From Sporosarcina cyprini (GTDB lineage Bacteria; Bacillota; Bacilli; Bacillales_A; Planococcaceae), in NCBI RefSeq assembly GCF_022048975.1, contig NZ_JAKMHX010000025.1, forward strand, positions 1-64,000: a stretch of DNA of 64,000 bases, read 5' to 3'. The translations under genes and the position numbers were made by a program. The notes under the pieces were generated by a model. That model worked only from the letters and a program-made list of their open reading frames with translations, was not told the DNA's origin and searched no databases. Below, in pieces: positions 1-9,264 of this stretch (the stretch's first letter is position 1; each line of letters opens with the position of its first letter).

Positions 1-96
<96 letters not shown>

Positions 97-195
97 TCAA
101 CCGCTTTACGGTTTTTGAAATGGTTAGAATTGATTACCTTTCATTTACTAGCAGTTCCTGAACTAGTTTCAAGAGACGTAAAGTCATACATAAAA

Positions 196-271
196 GGTCC
201 CGTGGTGTAGCGGTTAACATGCCTGCCTGTCACGCAGGAGATCGCCGGTTCGATCCCGGTCGGGACCGCCA
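196..271 (+). tRNA. tRNA-Asp (anticodon GTC)
   Basis: A full cloverleaf can be folded. The acceptor GGTCCCG pairs with CGGGACC (261-267), the discriminator is G268, and CCA is encoded at 269-271. The anticodon stem CCTGC/GCAGG encloses loop CTGTCAC, so the anticodon is GTC (Asp). The T-loop sequence GGTTCGATCC is canonical. It sits just downstream of 5S rRNA, as tRNAs often do at the end of Bacillales rRNA operons, and is followed by a terminator. Confidence 0.97.
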
Positions 272-288
272 TTTACCTATAAACGTAC

Positions 289-323
289 CCGATTCCGCGG
301 AGTTATCCCGGAATCGGTTTTTT
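289..323 (+). terminator. Rho-independent terminator after tRNA-Asp
   Basis: The 9-bp inverted repeat CCGATTCCG (289-297) / CGGAATCGG (309-317) is followed by six Ts. It ends the rRNA/tRNA transcript before tsaE. Confidence 0.85.
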
Positions 324-431
324 GTATTTTATCTTTGCTCCATCATACTTCAGACGGAAATTGGCTTTTCTTGCTTTCTTGCCACTTTCGTCTGTACACT
401 ATATGTAACGTTCCGAGAAAGGAATTTGAAT

Positions 432-884
432 ATGCTGAAGGAAATTGTAGTTCAAGGCCCGCAGGAGACCGTTCGTCTGGCTGCCGCTTTGGCTTCTCAT
501 CTGACCCCTCCTGATGTGGTCACCTTAGAAGGTGATCTCGGAGCAGGAAAAACGACATTTACTCAAGCTCTTGCCAAAGCACTTGGCGTGACACGTACCG
601 TGAATAGCCCAACGTTCACGATTATTAAGCAATATGAAGGCCGTTATCCTTTTAATCATTTGGATGTATACCGATTGGCTGACAGTGACGAGGATTTGGG
701 CTGGGATGAGCTCTTCTATGGAGATGCCATTTCGGTAGTCGAGTGGGCGCACTTGATTGAAAACGATTTGCCGAAAGAGCGTCTGGCCATTACGATTCGT
801 CATTTGGGCGGCGATTCGAGACAATTCGTCATCCAACCGTTCGGTACGCATTTTGAAGAGATTTGTGAGGCGATAGCGATATGA
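432..884 (+). CDS. tsaE: tRNA t6A biosynthesis ATPase TsaE (YdiB)
   Basis: 150-aa P-loop ATPase of the TsaE/YjeE family. Together with TsaB and TsaD it transfers threonylcarbamoyl to A37 of ANN-decoding tRNAs in the cytoplasm. Walker A GDLGAGKTT lies at residues 34-42, followed by the family's SPTF motif. I start at ATG 432 (MLKEIVVQG), which follows a GAGAAAGGAA ribosome-binding region. A longer reading frame back to 219 runs through the tRNA gene and is not credible. The stop overlaps the tsaB start (ATGA), the first of three translationally coupled junctions in tsaE-tsaB-rimI-tsaD. Confidence 0.95.
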   Translation: MLKEIVVQGPQETVRLAAALASHLTPPDVVTLEGDLGAGKTTFTQALAKALGVTRTVNSPTFTIIKQYEGRYPFNHLDVYRLADSDEDLGWDELFYGDAISVVEWAHLIENDLPKERLAITIRHLGGDSRQFVIQPFGTHFEEICEAIAI

Positions 885-1588
885 TTTGGTTAGGAATCGA
901 TACAGCGAATACCCCGCTTTCTGTGGCTCTTGTGAGAGACGGAGCCCTTTTGGCGGAATATACATCTTCTATGGCACTGAACCATTCGCTTCGCGCCATG
1001 AAAGCGATTGAAGAACTATTTGAAAAGACGGATTTGACGCCCCAAGCGATCGATGCCATAGCTGTTTCTGAGGGTCCTGGCTCTTATACAGGTGTCCGTA
1101 TCGGCGTGACCATCGCAAAGACTTTGGCTTGGACACTGGGCAAACCGCTTGTCGGCATATCCAGTCTGCGTGTGATGGCTTGCAATGCCCTCTACTATGG
1201 AGAGCTGATTTGTCCATTGGTCGATGCGCGCAGACGGCATGTTTACTCTGCTTTGTACGAGTCGGATGGAACTGGACTGCAACAAGTAAAAGAAGATGGC
1301 CATTATGCCATTGAAACCTTGCTAGAATCCATTAAGACGATAAATCGGCCCGTCCTTTTTGTCGGTACAGACGTCAAGTTGTATAAAGAGGAGATTGAAA
1401 CGACACTTGGTGAGCTAGCTTCTTTTGCCCCCCAGCCATTTCAGCTGCCACGTGCCTCTCTTTTGATCCATTTGGCAGAGCAGGAAGAACAGGAAGCTGA
1501 TCTGCATGCCTTTGTGCCGGAGTATCGCCGAGTTGCTGAAGCGGAGGCCAATTGGCTGGCGCAGCAAAAGAAGGGGACGCAGCCGTGA
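881..1588 (+). CDS. tsaB: t6A complex scaffold subunit TsaB (YeaZ/YdiC)
   Basis: 235-aa protein of the ASKHA fold. The N-terminus MIWLGIDTANTPLSVAL and the motif SEGPGSYTGVRIG are diagnostic of TsaB, the catalytically inactive partner that dimerises with TsaD and binds TsaE during t6A synthesis. Its length is as expected for the family. Start ATG 881 overlaps the tsaE stop by four bases, and its own stop overlaps the rimI start. This is the same order as ydiB-ydiC-ydiD-ydiE in B. subtilis. Confidence 0.95.
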   Translation: MIWLGIDTANTPLSVALVRDGALLAEYTSSMALNHSLRAMKAIEELFEKTDLTPQAIDAIAVSEGPGSYTGVRIGVTIAKTLAWTLGKPLVGISSLRVMACNALYYGELICPLVDARRRHVYSALYESDGTGLQQVKEDGHYAIETLLESIKTINRPVLFVGTDVKLYKEEIETTLGELASFAPQPFQLPRASLLIHLAEQEEQEADLHAFVPEYRRVAEAEANWLAQQKKGTQP

Positions 1589-2037
1589 TCAATACAGTAG
1601 CTTATCGTAAAATGACACGGGAGGATATTCCGTCTGTTGTGGAAATCGAGGAAGAGTCCTTTTCCACGCCTTGGACAGAGGAAGTCTTTGAGCATGAAAT
1701 GACGGGCAATGCCTATGCACATTATATTGTTGCCGAAGAAGAGGGTCAGGTCATCGGTCATTGCGGCATGTGGATTGTGTTGGATGAATGCCATATTACC
1801 AATGTAGCGGTCCGCAAGCAGCACCGGGGTCGCGGAATTGGAGAAGGACTCATGCGAAAGGCAATTGCATTATGTAAGGCAAATGAAGTCAGGCTGATGA
1901 CGTTGGAAGTGCGGGTCAGCAATGAAACAGCTCAAAATTTGTACCGGAAACTCGGCTTTCAAGACGGGGGCATCCGAAAAAATTACTATACCGACGACCA
2001 TGAAGATGCGCTCGTCATGTGGGTGGAATTCGAATGA
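1585..2037 (+). CDS. rimI: ribosomal-protein-alanine N-acetyltransferase RimI
   Basis: 150-aa GNAT acetyltransferase of the RimI type, which acetylates N-terminal residues (classically S18) using acetyl-CoA. The acetyl-CoA loop is seen as [13 protein letters not shown], followed by the family-typical [20 protein letters not shown] place the start at GTG 1585, which overlaps the tsaB TGA and has AAGGGG 8 bp upstream. An upstream ATG at 1552 would put 11 extra residues inside tsaB. The 3' end overlaps the tsaD start. The substrate in this species is inferred from the family only. Confidence 0.92.
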   Translation: MINTVAYRKMTREDIPSVVEIEEESFSTPWTEEVFEHEMTGNAYAHYIVAEEEGQVIGHCGMWIVLDECHITNVAVRKQHRGRGIGEGLMRKAIALCKANEVRLMTLEVRVSNETAQNLYRKLGFQDGGIRKNYYTDDHEDALVMWVEFE

Positions 2038-3056
2038 ACAAAGACCTTTATATATTGGGAATAGAAACAAGTTGTGACGAGACGGCGGCTTCCATTGTGA
2101 AAAATGGCCATGAAATCGTGTCCAACGTAGTCGCTTCTCAAATCCAGAGCCAGAAACGATTTGGCGGCGTCGTACCTGAAATTGCGTCGCGCCATCACGT
2201 CGAACAAATTACACTTGTCCTGGAAGAAGCACTGCGGGAAGCCGGACTAACACCTGCAGACTTAGATGCCGTGGCAGTCACAGAAGGGCCCGGCCTGGTC
2301 GGTGCTCTATTGATCGGCATCAATGCCGCCAAAGCGTTCGCCTTTGCGAATGGGCTGCCGATTATCGGTGTCCATCATATTGCGGGGCATGTGTATGCGA
2401 ACCAATTAATGCAGCCGATGGAATTTCCGCTTCTCGCGCTCATCGTGTCAGGTGGGCATACCGAGCTGGTTGTCATGAAGGAACATGGCCATTTTGAACT
2501 TATCGGGGAAACCCGGGACGATGCAGCCGGAGAAGCCTATGATAAAGTCGCGCGTGTGCTGGGCTTGCCGTATCCAGGCGGACCGCATATCGACCGTTTG
2601 GCTCTTGAGAGTGACAGTGCGGTAGAATTCCCGCGTGCGTGGCTGGAGCCGGATTCCTATGATTTCAGTTTCAGTGGCCTTAAATCGGCTGTCATTAATT
2701 ATCGGCATAACCTCGAGCAGCGTGGCGAGACAATTGACCCGCACCACGTCGCTGCAGGTTTCCAGGAGAGTGTCGTGGAGGTGCTGACGGCAAAGACGCT
2801 GAAAGCCGCACGTCAATATAAAGTGAAGCAAGTGATTGCGGCGGGTGGAGTGGCAGCCAATAAAGGTTTGCGCTCGTCTTTGGAAGCTACGTTTGAAAAG
2901 GAAGGCATTCCATTTTATGTTCCGCCGATTTCATTATGCACGGATAACGCAGCGATGATTGCTGCGGCAGGATCTTCCATGTTTGAAGCGGGCATTCGCG
3001 GGAATATGGAAATGAACGGACGTCCGGGCATGCCATTAACATCATGGAATTCTTGA
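2034..3056 (+). CDS. tsaD: tRNA N6-adenosine threonylcarbamoyltransferase TsaD (Gcp)
   Basis: 340-aa Kae1/Qri7/TsaD family enzyme that carries out the final t6A37 transfer step. The start [20 protein letters not shown] is canonical. The metal-binding motif is in [11 protein letters not shown] (His residues), followed by SGGHTELV and the C-terminal [13 protein letters not shown] and CTDNAAMIA motifs. I chose ATG 2034, which overlaps the rimI stop, over an in-frame GTG at 2019 inside rimI. It is the last gene of the coupled tsaE-tsaB-rimI-tsaD operon and is followed by a terminator. Confidence 0.97.
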   Translation: MNKDLYILGIETSCDETAASIVKNGHEIVSNVVASQIQSQKRFGGVVPEIASRHHVEQITLVLEEALREAGLTPADLDAVAVTEGPGLVGALLIGINAAKAFAFANGLPIIGVHHIAGHVYANQLMQPMEFPLLALIVSGGHTELVVMKEHGHFELIGETRDDAAGEAYDKVARVLGLPYPGGPHIDRLALESDSAVEFPRAWLEPDSYDFSFSGLKSAVINYRHNLEQRGETIDPHHVAAGFQESVVEVLTAKTLKAARQYKVKQVIAAGGVAANKGLRSSLEATFEKEGIPFYVPPISLCTDNAAMIAAAGSSMFEAGIRGNMEMNGRPGMPLTSWNS

Positions 3057-3063
3057 AAATAAG

Positions 3064-3103
3064 CACGGAAATTGTCCGAATGTGGCGATTTCCGTGTTTT
3101 TTT
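3064..3103 (+). terminator. Terminator of the tsaE-tsaD operon
   Basis: The inverted repeat CACGGAAAT (3064-3072) / ATTTCCGTG (3088-3096) is followed by seven Ts. Confidence 0.85.
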
Positions 3104-3145
3104 GGTAGGACGGTTTTTAAAGTTGTCAAGAGGGAACGTTCGTAC

Positions 3146-3316
3146 TTATGCACACTTTGTGGACAACTTGTTCATAACTTAGAAAATAGCAAAAGATTAA
3201 GCACACCGTTTTGGATAACTTTGTGGGTAATAAAACATTTTTCTGTGGATAACGTGGATAACTATGTTCATATCCTATAAAATCAATATTTCTCATGTGG
3301 AAAAGATTGTGGAAAA
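3146..3316. promoter_or_regulatory. DnaA-box cluster between tsaD and ydiF
   Basis: Nine 9-mers close to the DnaA box (TTATCCACA, reverse TGTGGATAA) lie in 171 non-coding bases. Position 3244-3252 is a perfect TGTGGATAA. One-mismatch copies lie at 3146-3154 (TTATGCACA), 3158-3166, 3210-3218, 3222-3230, 3253-3261, 3296-3304 and 3308-3316. A two-mismatch copy lies at 3197-3205. From memory, the B. subtilis gcp (tsaD) region is among the few oriC-distal DnaA-box clusters bound by DnaA in vivo, so this looks like a conserved initiator-titration or regulatory locus. The DnaA role here is inferred. Confidence 0.75.
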
Positions 3317-3353
3317 TGAAAACGCCGTTTCGACAGGATAATCGAAACGACGC
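3313..3353 (-). terminator. Terminator of the ydiF-like gene
   Basis: An inverted repeat pairs 3322-3333 with 3342-3353 (core CGTTTCGA/TCGAAACG). Read on the minus strand it is followed by TTTTCATTTT. It lies just past the stop of the minus-strand ABC-F gene and touches the last DnaA-like box. Confidence 0.7.
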
Positions 3354-3358
3354 TCTTT

Positions 3359-5299
3359 TTAGGAATATAGTGCTTCGAGTTCTTCTTGCCATACAAGCCA
3401 TTGCTCTGCCAGCAAATCATGCTCTTCCTGAAGCTGGTCAATTCTTGCTTGCAAGTCCATCAGCTTAACGTGATCGTCCGCAAACTCCGGAATGAGCAAT
3501 TCTTCTTGCAAATGAGCGATTTCCTCATCTAATGAAGCCATCTTTTTCTCCGCTTCCTCAATGTTCCGTGTCAGCTTACGCTCTTGTCGCTTTAATTCCT
3601 TATCTGACTCGCTGCGGCCGCCATTCGATTGTCCCGTAAGCGGAGTCGCTGTGGTTGCCTGACCTTCCGCCAGCAGTTCAGCCTGCTCCGCCTTCTTTTC
3701 GAGGAAGTAATCGTAATCGCCGAGATACTCCGTCGCCCCAGATTCATTCACATCAATCACTTTAGTCGCAAGTCGATTAATGAAATACCGGTCATGCGAC
3801 ACGAAGATGATGGTGCCTGGAAAATCGTCTAATGCGTTTTCAAGCACTTCCTTGCTATCCAAGTCCAAATGGTTCGTCGGCTCATCCAATACGAGTGTAT
3901 TCGATTTTTCGAGCATGAGCTTGGCTAGGGATAACCTTGCCTTTTCGCCTCCCGATAACGAAGAAACCGGTTTATCCACATCCTCACCGGAGAATAAGAA
4001 ACGGCCGAGCAAAGAGCGGACATCTTTTTCATTCAAAAGCGGCCATTCGTCCCAAATTTCCTGCAGAACGGTCCCTGTGCCAATGATGGTCGCCTGGTTT
4101 TGGTCATAATAACCGAATTGGACATTCGTACCGTAACGGATTTCACCGTCTAAAGACGGCTGTTTCTTAACAATCGTTTTCAGCAGGGTGGATTTCCCGA
4201 TGCCATTCGGCCCGATAATAGCAATCCGATCTTCTTTATAAACGTGCAAATTGATATGGCGCGAGACGGAGTGGTCGCCATAGCCGATCGATACGTCCTG
4301 CAAAGCGAGCACATCGTTGCCGCTCTGACGGTCAATATCGAACGAAAAGGCAGCGGACTTTTCATTGCCCTCAGGCGCATCCATCCACTCCGTACGCTCC
4401 AGCTGCTTTCGCCGGCTTTTCGCCATTTTGGATGTAGAAGCTCGGGCGATATTGCGCTGAATAAAATCCTCAAGCTTTGCCCGTTCGCTCGCTTCCCGTT
4501 CAAACAGCTTACGATCCCGTTCATAGTTCTTCGCTTTTTCATCCAAATAGGCACTGTAGTTCCCGGCGTACTTCGTCACTTTTCTTCTGGAGACTTCGTA
4601 GACGACGGTAACGATCTGGTCAAGGAAATATCGGTCATGGGACACGATCAGTATGGCGCCCTCATACGAAACCAAATACTTTTCCAACCATCCGAGCGTC
4701 TCGATGTCAAGATGGTTTGTCGGCTCATCGAGGATCAACAGGTCAGGCTTGCTCAAAAGCATTTTCGCGAGAGCCAGTCTTGTCTTCTGACCTCCCGAAA
4801 GCAAATGGACGCTTTTCTCATAATCCTCCGGATAAAAACGCATCCCATGGAGTACAGAGCGGCAATCGGATTCATATTGGTAGCCGCCTGAATCCTTAAA
4901 TTCGATTTGCAACGCATCGTATTCCTTCATGACCCGTTCGTATTCCACACTATTTTCGTAAACAGCTGGATCTGCCATCTGCATTTCCAATTCACGCAGC
5001 CGGCCTTCCAATTTCCGCAGCGGTTCATAAACGGTCATCATTTCGTCCCAGACCGTCCGTTCTGAATCAATTCCAGCATGCTGTTCCAAGTAGCCGATCC
5101 GCACGCCTTTCGGAATGATAATATCACCCGAATCCGCACTCATTTCACCGGCAATGATCTTTAAAAGAGTCGACTTGCCGGCTCCATTGCGGCCTACTAG
5201 CGCCACCCTGTCCCGATGCTGGACTTCCAGCCGGACGTTGTTCAATATATCGGTTCCAGAAAACGACTTGGTCAGCCCGTTTACTTGTAAAATGATCAT
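3359..5299 (-). CDS. ydiF: ABC-F family ATPase (YdiF-like)
   Basis: 646-aa protein with two ABC ATPase cassettes and no membrane segments, as in ABC-F translation factors that act at the ribosome E site. Cassette 1 has [17 protein letters not shown] and [12 protein letters not shown]. Cassette 2 has [19 protein letters not shown] and [12 protein letters not shown] charged coiled-coil C-terminus follows (about residues 545-640, rich in E/K/Q). I start at ATG 5299 (MIILQVNGL), with GAGGTG 7 bases upstream. Position and architecture match B. subtilis ydiF, next to tsaD and rex. Whether it acts in resistance or housekeeping translation cannot be told from sequence. Confidence 0.93.
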   Translation of the reverse strand: MIILQVNGLTKSFSGTDILNNVRLEVQHRDRVALVGRNGAGKSTLLKIIAGEMSADSGDIIIPKGVRIGYLEQHAGIDSERTVWDEMMTVYEPLRKLEGRLRELEMQMADPAVYENSVEYERVMKEYDALQIEFKDSGGYQYESDCRSVLHGMRFYPEDYEKSVHLLSGGQKTRLALAKMLLSKPDLLILDEPTNHLDIETLGWLEKYLVSYEGAILIVSHDRYFLDQIVTVVYEVSRRKVTKYAGNYSAYLDEKAKNYERDRKLFEREASERAKLEDFIQRNIARASTSKMAKSRRKQLERTEWMDAPEGNEKSAAFSFDIDRQSGNDVLALQDVSIGYGDHSVSRHINLHVYKEDRIAIIGPNGIGKSTLLKTIVKKQPSLDGEIRYGTNVQFGYYDQNQATIIGTGTVLQEIWDEWPLLNEKDVRSLLGRFLFSGEDVDKPVSSLSGGEKARLSLAKLMLEKSNTLVLDEPTNHLDLDSKEVLENALDDFPGTIIFVSHDRYFINRLATKVIDVNESGATEYLGDYDYFLEKKAEQAELLAEGQATTATPLTGQSNGGRSESDKELKRQERKLTRNIEEAEKKMASLDEEIAHLQEELLIPEFADDHVKLMDLQARIDQLQEEHDLLAEQWLVWQEELEALYS

Positions 5300-5478
5300 T
5301 GAAAACACCTCTATTCCACTTAAGTGTAATGGAATGGGAGGAAGGGCGCAATGGTCGGCTTTACAACAGAAGCCAACTACTGTACGATAGAATCGGCTTC
5401 CGTTTATTTGAATGGAAGACTAGCATCAAGGGTATCGATTGCCTCCAAGGAGACGATTGGATATTCAGGAGGTTGAAA

Positions 5479-6132
5479 ATGGCTGGCGAAATTCCGAAAA
5501 TTCCACAGGCGACATCCAAGCGGTTGCCGCTCTATTATAGATTCCTGCAAAACTTTGCGAACGCCGGCAAGAAACGTGTTTCTTCCAGTGAATTAAGCGA
5601 AGCGATGAAAATCGATGCCGCCACGATCCGCCGGGATTTTTCGCATTTCGGTGCGTTAGGACGGAAAGGCTATGGCTATGATGTAAACTACCTCGTGAAC
5701 TTCTTCCGCCGAACGCTCGACCAGGACGAGGAAACGGACGTTGCCTTGATCGGTGTCGGAAGTCTAGGGAATGCATTTTTAAAATATAACTTTCAGAAGA
5801 ACCATAATACACGGATTGTCGTCGCGTTCGACCCGAAAGCTCCGAAAGACGGGAAAACGCTAAATGGCATCCCAGTATTTCCGCCAAGCCGGCTCGAAGA
5901 GAAGATACAGGAGCTTGGCATCAATCTCGTCATCCTCACCGTGCCATCTAGGGCGGCGCAGGAAGTGACCGATCGACTTGCGGCTATTGGCGTGAAAGGA
6001 ATTCTGAATTTTACGCCAGTCCGGCTGGCTGTGCCAGAGTGGATGCGCGTTCATACGATCGATTTGTCTGTCGAGCTGCAGACACTCATTTATTTCATTA
6101 AAAATGACGTAAAAGATTCACAATTGGAATGA
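5479..6132 (+). CDS. rex: redox-sensing transcriptional repressor Rex
   Basis: 217-aa Rex repressor that senses NADH/NAD+ and represses fermentation and respiration genes. The N-terminal winged helix (about 10-80) contains [20 protein letters not shown] and the [13 protein letters not shown] element. The Rossmann domain starts at [14 protein letters not shown] (the GxGxxG-type nucleotide loop). The C-terminal swapped helix ends in [13 protein letters not shown]. Start ATG 5479 follows AGGAGGTTG. The frame stays open upstream to 5299, but that part has no Rex similarity and lacks a ribosome site. No clear Rex operator was seen in the window. Confidence 0.96.
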   Translation: MAGEIPKIPQATSKRLPLYYRFLQNFANAGKKRVSSSELSEAMKIDAATIRRDFSHFGALGRKGYGYDVNYLVNFFRRTLDQDEETDVALIGVGSLGNAFLKYNFQKNHNTRIVVAFDPKAPKDGKTLNGIPVFPPSRLEEKIQELGINLVILTVPSRAAQEVTDRLAAIGVKGILNFTPVRLAVPEWMRVHTIDLSVELQTLIYFIKNDVKDSQLE

Positions 6133-6197
6133 TGCGTTCCGTGGTATTAGTGACGATTTTCGTGTAAAATAGACATATTACGAAGGAGGTGCCCGAA

Positions 6198-6392
6198 ATG
6201 GCCCCAGGTATAGGAAGTTTACTATTAATCGCAGTCGTGGCATTGCTTATTTTCGGACCGAAGAAATTGCCTGAAATCGGGAAGGCATTCGGTGCTTCAT
6301 TACGTGAATTCAAGAATGCAACTAAAGGTCTCACATCCGATGATGACGACACGGTGAAGAAAGTGGAAGACAAGAAAAACGACGTGCAATAA
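6198..6392 (+). CDS. tatA: Sec-independent protein translocase TatA
   Basis: 64-aa TatA: one N-terminal membrane helix (about 5-22), the [11 protein letters not shown] hinge, an amphipathic helix, then an acidic/basic tail. It oligomerises with TatC to pass folded proteins across the cytoplasmic membrane. I choose ATG 6198 (MAPGIG) because AAGGAGGTG ends 7 bases before it; the in-frame GTG at 6189 overlaps that ribosome site. tatC follows 17 bp downstream. The pair corresponds to tatAy-tatCy in B. subtilis. Confidence 0.95.
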   Translation: MAPGIGSLLLIAVVALLIFGPKKLPEIGKAFGASLREFKNATKGLTSDDDDTVKKVEDKKNDVQ

Positions 6393-6409
6393 GTAAGGAT
6401 GTCTGTCCG

Positions 6410-7204
6410 ATGAAAGAAAAAAACTTAACTGTCATTGAACATATAGATGAAATTCGAAAACGGCTGATGGTAATCGTCGTTTTCTTTGTTATTGCAGTGA
6501 TCGGCAGTTTTATCATGGCCAAGCCGGTCATTAAGTTTCTCCAAGCGCAGGCACCTGAACAGACGTTCAACGCATTCAATGTCGCCGACCCGATCATCGT
6601 TTATTTGAAGGTCGTCGTATTTCTGGCGGTTGTGATCATATCCCCGATCATCATGTACCAGTTCTGGTCTTTCGTTTCGCCAGGATTGCATGAGACAGAA
6701 CGAAAAGTGACACTGAGTTACATTCCCTTCACTTTTCTGCTGTTCCTTGCCGGCGTCTCTTTTTCGTACTTCATTCTCGTTCCGTATGTGATGAAGTTCA
6801 TGATGAATTTGTCGGAAGACTTGGGAATCGCTTCGACGTTTGGTATTAATCAATACTTCACGTTCCTTTTCCAAATTATCATCCCGTTCGGCATTGTATT
6901 CCAATTGCCGATTGTCATGCTGTTTTTATCGCGGCTCGGCATTTTAAATCCGAAGTACTTAGTGAAAATCCGAAAGGTCGCCTACTTTGTCCTGTTCGTC
7001 CTTGCCGCTTTCATTACGCCGCCTGATATTGTTTCGCATTTATTTACCTCGGTTCCGCTATTCATTTTATATGAATTCAGTGTCATCATCTCCCGCTTTG
7101 GTTATAAGAAATACTTGAAGGCGGAGAAACAGCGGCAACTGGATGAAGTAAAGGCAGAACAACAGCGGCAAATCGATGAAGTGATGGGTAACTTGGAGAA
7201 ATAG
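6410..7204 (+). CDS. tatC: Sec-independent protein translocase TatC
   Basis: 264-aa polytopic TatC, the twin-arginine signal receptor. The cytosolic N-terminus has the HIDEIRKRL element. The six expected hydrophobic helices and the first periplasmic loop with VSPGLHETER are present. The C-terminal tail is Q/E/K-rich and somewhat longer than usual, with a near-repeat (KQRQLDEVKAEQQRQIDEVM). Co-transcribed with tatA. No Tat substrate is adjacent. Confidence 0.96.
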   Translation: MKEKNLTVIEHIDEIRKRLMVIVVFFVIAVIGSFIMAKPVIKFLQAQAPEQTFNAFNVADPIIVYLKVVVFLAVVIISPIIMYQFWSFVSPGLHETERKVTLSYIPFTFLLFLAGVSFSYFILVPYVMKFMMNLSEDLGIASTFGINQYFTFLFQIIIPFGIVFQLPIVMLFLSRLGILNPKYLVKIRKVAYFVLFVLAAFITPPDIVSHLFTSVPLFILYEFSVIISRFGYKKYLKAEKQRQLDEVKAEQQRQIDEVMGNLEK

Positions 7205-7250
7205 AAAAATCCCGCAACCTGTTTTTACGCAGGTGGCGGGATTTATTTAT
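7205..7250. terminator. Bidirectional terminator between tatC and a phosphoesterase gene
   Basis: AAATCCCGC (7207-7215) pairs with GCGGGATTT (7236-7244), with an inner ACCTG/CAGGT stem. It is flanked by A-rich and T-rich runs, so it can serve tatC (+) and the converging minus-strand gene. Confidence 0.75.
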
Positions 7251-7726
7251 TGTTCGAATAAAATCAGCTCGGGGCGCAAGACCTCTCCCACATGCAATAT
7301 AATGAAGGAATAGTAAGGAACCCTGCGCTTGTCTGTCGGCGAACCGGGGTTCAGCAACAACGTGCGTTTTGCATAGCGGATGAGCGGGATGTGAGAATGC
7401 CCGAAAACAATGGCATCCAGGGTTTCATCTTCAAAAGCATCGAAGGCCCGCTTTTCCGTAGTTCCTTTATCACCATGGCCATGGACTATACCGATCTTGA
7501 ACTTCCCGGCATGGATGATCTGCTTGTTTGGAAACATAGATTGAATGGCAGGGCTATCGATATTACCGTGAACGCCAATCACTTCCGCGAAGGCCTCCAG
7601 TTGCTCTTGTATGTCGAGATTCCCCCAGTCGCCTGCATGAAGAATGAGGTCAGTTGATGAACACTCCTCCAGCAGACGGGGAGGGAGCGCTTTGGCGTGA
7701 GTATCGGAAAGGATTACGATTTTCAA
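7247..7726 (-). CDS. YfcE/MJ0936-type metallophosphodiesterase
   Basis: Calcineurin-like phosphoesterase of the small YfcE/MJ0936 class, 159 aa from a TTG start at 7726 (AAAGGCGGTGG lies just upstream). An in-frame ATG at 7744 would add six residues and cover that ribosome site. Metal-binding motifs: SDTHAK (DxH), HAGDWGN (GDxx), GVHGNID (GNHD-like), IVHGHGD and VFGHSHIP (GHxH). The family hydrolyses phosphodiesters with two metals; the physiological substrate is unknown. It converges on tatC and shares its terminator. Confidence 0.85.
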   Translation of the reverse strand: MKIVILSDTHAKALPPRLLEECSSTDLILHAGDWGNLDIQEQLEAFAEVIGVHGNIDSPAIQSMFPNKQIIHAGKFKIGIVHGHGDKGTTEKRAFDAFEDETLDAIVFGHSHIPLIRYAKRTLLLNPGSPTDKRRVPYYSFIILHVGEVLRPELILFEQ

Positions 7727-7826
7727 AAGTCCACCGCCTTTCATATGGGTAATTGTAACAAATGGGGCATAGGAATGAAACGGGGGATGATGTAAGATAT
7801 AGGAAAAGAGAAGGGTGGGGATCTCA

Positions 7827-8435
7827 TTGCCGTTTTTGTCAATTTGGACACAGCCGACGAAGACAATTCATTATTTACTGGAAAAGCGATCTGTGAAACT
7901 GACGATTCTTATATGGTTTCTTGCCGCGGTCACGAATGCCCCGACCGTTGTACCGAATCTGCTTCAATTATTTGAATTACAAGCAAGTACCGCACTTATC
8001 ATTTCCTTATTCCTTTCGTTCATCAGCATGCTCATCGGGTGGTTCATCAATGCGGGTGTCTATTATGGGATTGGACGGATGCTCGGGGGGACCGGCCGTT
8101 ATGATGAACTTCTATGGCTCGTACCTGTGGCGACATTGCCGCTCATTTGGGTGGCACCAGTCAATTATATCGTATTTGCCATCACCGGCGGGCAGCAGCC
8201 GAATTTCATGTTAGACGAATCATTGACGCCTTATTTACCTTTCATAATCGGCAACTTGATTACTATAGGAGTTGGAATATATAGCATCGTTGTCACAAGC
8301 ATGGGACTTGGCATTGTCCACCGTTTCTCGGCATGGCGCGGTTTTGGTGTGATTGCGATTTTCATGGTGATTTTATTTGTGTTCATCTTTGCTCTGGTAT
8401 TTTTCTTAATGTTCTTCGTGTTTACACCATATTAA
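7827..8435 (+). CDS. Yip1-family membrane protein, copy A
   Basis: About 202-aa protein with five hydrophobic segments and the Yip1-like opening IWTQPTKTIHYLLEK. The function of bacterial Yip1-domain proteins is not established. I prefer TTG 7827 (preceded by AAGGGTGGGG) to GTG 7815, because copy B has the same arrangement. The gene, about 75 bp of leader and the terminator stem form a unit repeated in tandem 830 bp downstream (copy B). The two proteins are alike at the N-terminus and in the APVN and LGIVHRFSAWRGF-type motifs but clearly diverged elsewhere, so the duplication is not recent. Confidence 0.8.
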   Translation: MPFLSIWTQPTKTIHYLLEKRSVKLTILIWFLAAVTNAPTVVPNLLQLFELQASTALIISLFLSFISMLIGWFINAGVYYGIGRMLGGTGRYDELLWLVPVATLPLIWVAPVNYIVFAITGGQQPNFMLDESLTPYLPFIIGNLITIGVGIYSIVVTSMGLGIVHRFSAWRGFGVIAIFMVILFVFIFALVFFLMFFVFTPY

Positions 8436-8444
8436 TGAATCGAT

Positions 8445-8483
8445 AAAACCGGCTCGCATTCTACATATGTGAGTCGGTTTTTT
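8445..8483 (+). terminator. Terminator after Yip1 copy A
   Basis: AACCGGCTCGCA (8447-8458) pairs with TGTGAGTCGGTT (8468-8479) with two G-U pairs, followed by Ts. Copy B carries the same stem sequence after its stop. Confidence 0.85.
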
Positions 8484-8653
8484 GTCACGTTTGTGATGGA
8501 TCAATCGCTATGGAAGAGATGAATGCTGATCCGCAGAAGTGTAATGTCTGTGAAAGGAAGCCTACAGCTTTATAATGGATAATTGTAACAAATGGAGTAT
8601 GGGAACTAAACGGGAGATGATGTAAGATATAGGAAATGGTAGGGGGGATTGTA

Positions 8654-9262
8654 TTGCCTTTATTGTGGATTTGGACAAAGCCGACAAAAACAATTCATTA
8701 TTTACTTGAAAAAAGGTCCATTAAATTAGCATTGCTTATTTGGTTGCTGATGGCGATTAGCAATGCGCCGACTACTGCGTTAAATGTACAGCAAATGTTT
8801 GAGGTGCAACCAGGCAACGCGCTTTTGATTATGAACGTCATTTCATTCTTATTTTTCCTCATTGGTTGGCCCATTTGTGCTGGCTTATTTTACGTAGTTG
8901 GCCGCATGCTAAAGGGAAGCGGCAGCTATAAGGATGTATTGTGGGTTCTTCCTGCAGCTTCAATACCACATATATGGTTGGCGCCTGTCAATAATATAAT
9001 GTACCTGATTAAGAATACACTAGGGTCGGATGTTGCGGTAGGTGGATTGTGGGCGATTATGATTACCTCACTTATAGTAGGGGCGATCACGACGGGGGTA
9101 TGGGTTTACAGTATATTCATAGCAAGCAAGGGACTTGAAATTGTTCATCGGTTCTCAGTGTGGCGAGGATTTAGCGTCACCATGATCATAGCTGGACTGC
9201 TGTTCATTATCTTCTTGATCTTGTCCTTATTCGCAGCATTTTTTATATTGTCCCCGATGTAA
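8654..9262 (+). CDS. Yip1-family membrane protein, copy B
   Basis: Paralogue of the preceding gene, about 202 aa from TTG 8654 (AGGGGGGAT upstream; ATG 8636 also in frame). It opens with IWTKPTKTIHYLLEK, has about five membrane helices, shares APVNNIMYLI and the LEIVHRFSVWRGF element near the C-terminus. The leader 8581-8636 matches 7751-7806 at 50 of 56 positions, so regulation is probably shared. Function unknown. Confidence 0.8.
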   Translation: MPLLWIWTKPTKTIHYLLEKRSIKLALLIWLLMAISNAPTTALNVQQMFEVQPGNALLIMNVISFLFFLIGWPICAGLFYVVGRMLKGSGSYKDVLWVLPAASIPHIWLAPVNNIMYLIKNTLGSDVAVGGLWAIMITSLIVGAITTGVWVYSIFIASKGLEIVHRFSVWRGFSVTMIIAGLLFIIFLILSLFAAFFILSPM

Positions 9263-9264
9263 CG

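Noticed and set aside
219-431. Upstream extension of tsaE
   Set aside because: The frame passes through tRNA-Asp and its terminator; the good start is ATG 432.
4244-4891. 215-codon frame on the plus strand
   Set aside because: It is antisense to the conserved first ABC cassette and linker of the ydiF-like gene; the frame is a by-product of that gene's codon use.
5300-6190. Rex operator controlling rex or tatA
   Set aside because: Only half-sites (for example TTCACAA near 6117) are seen; no TTGTGA-N6-TCACAA palindrome.
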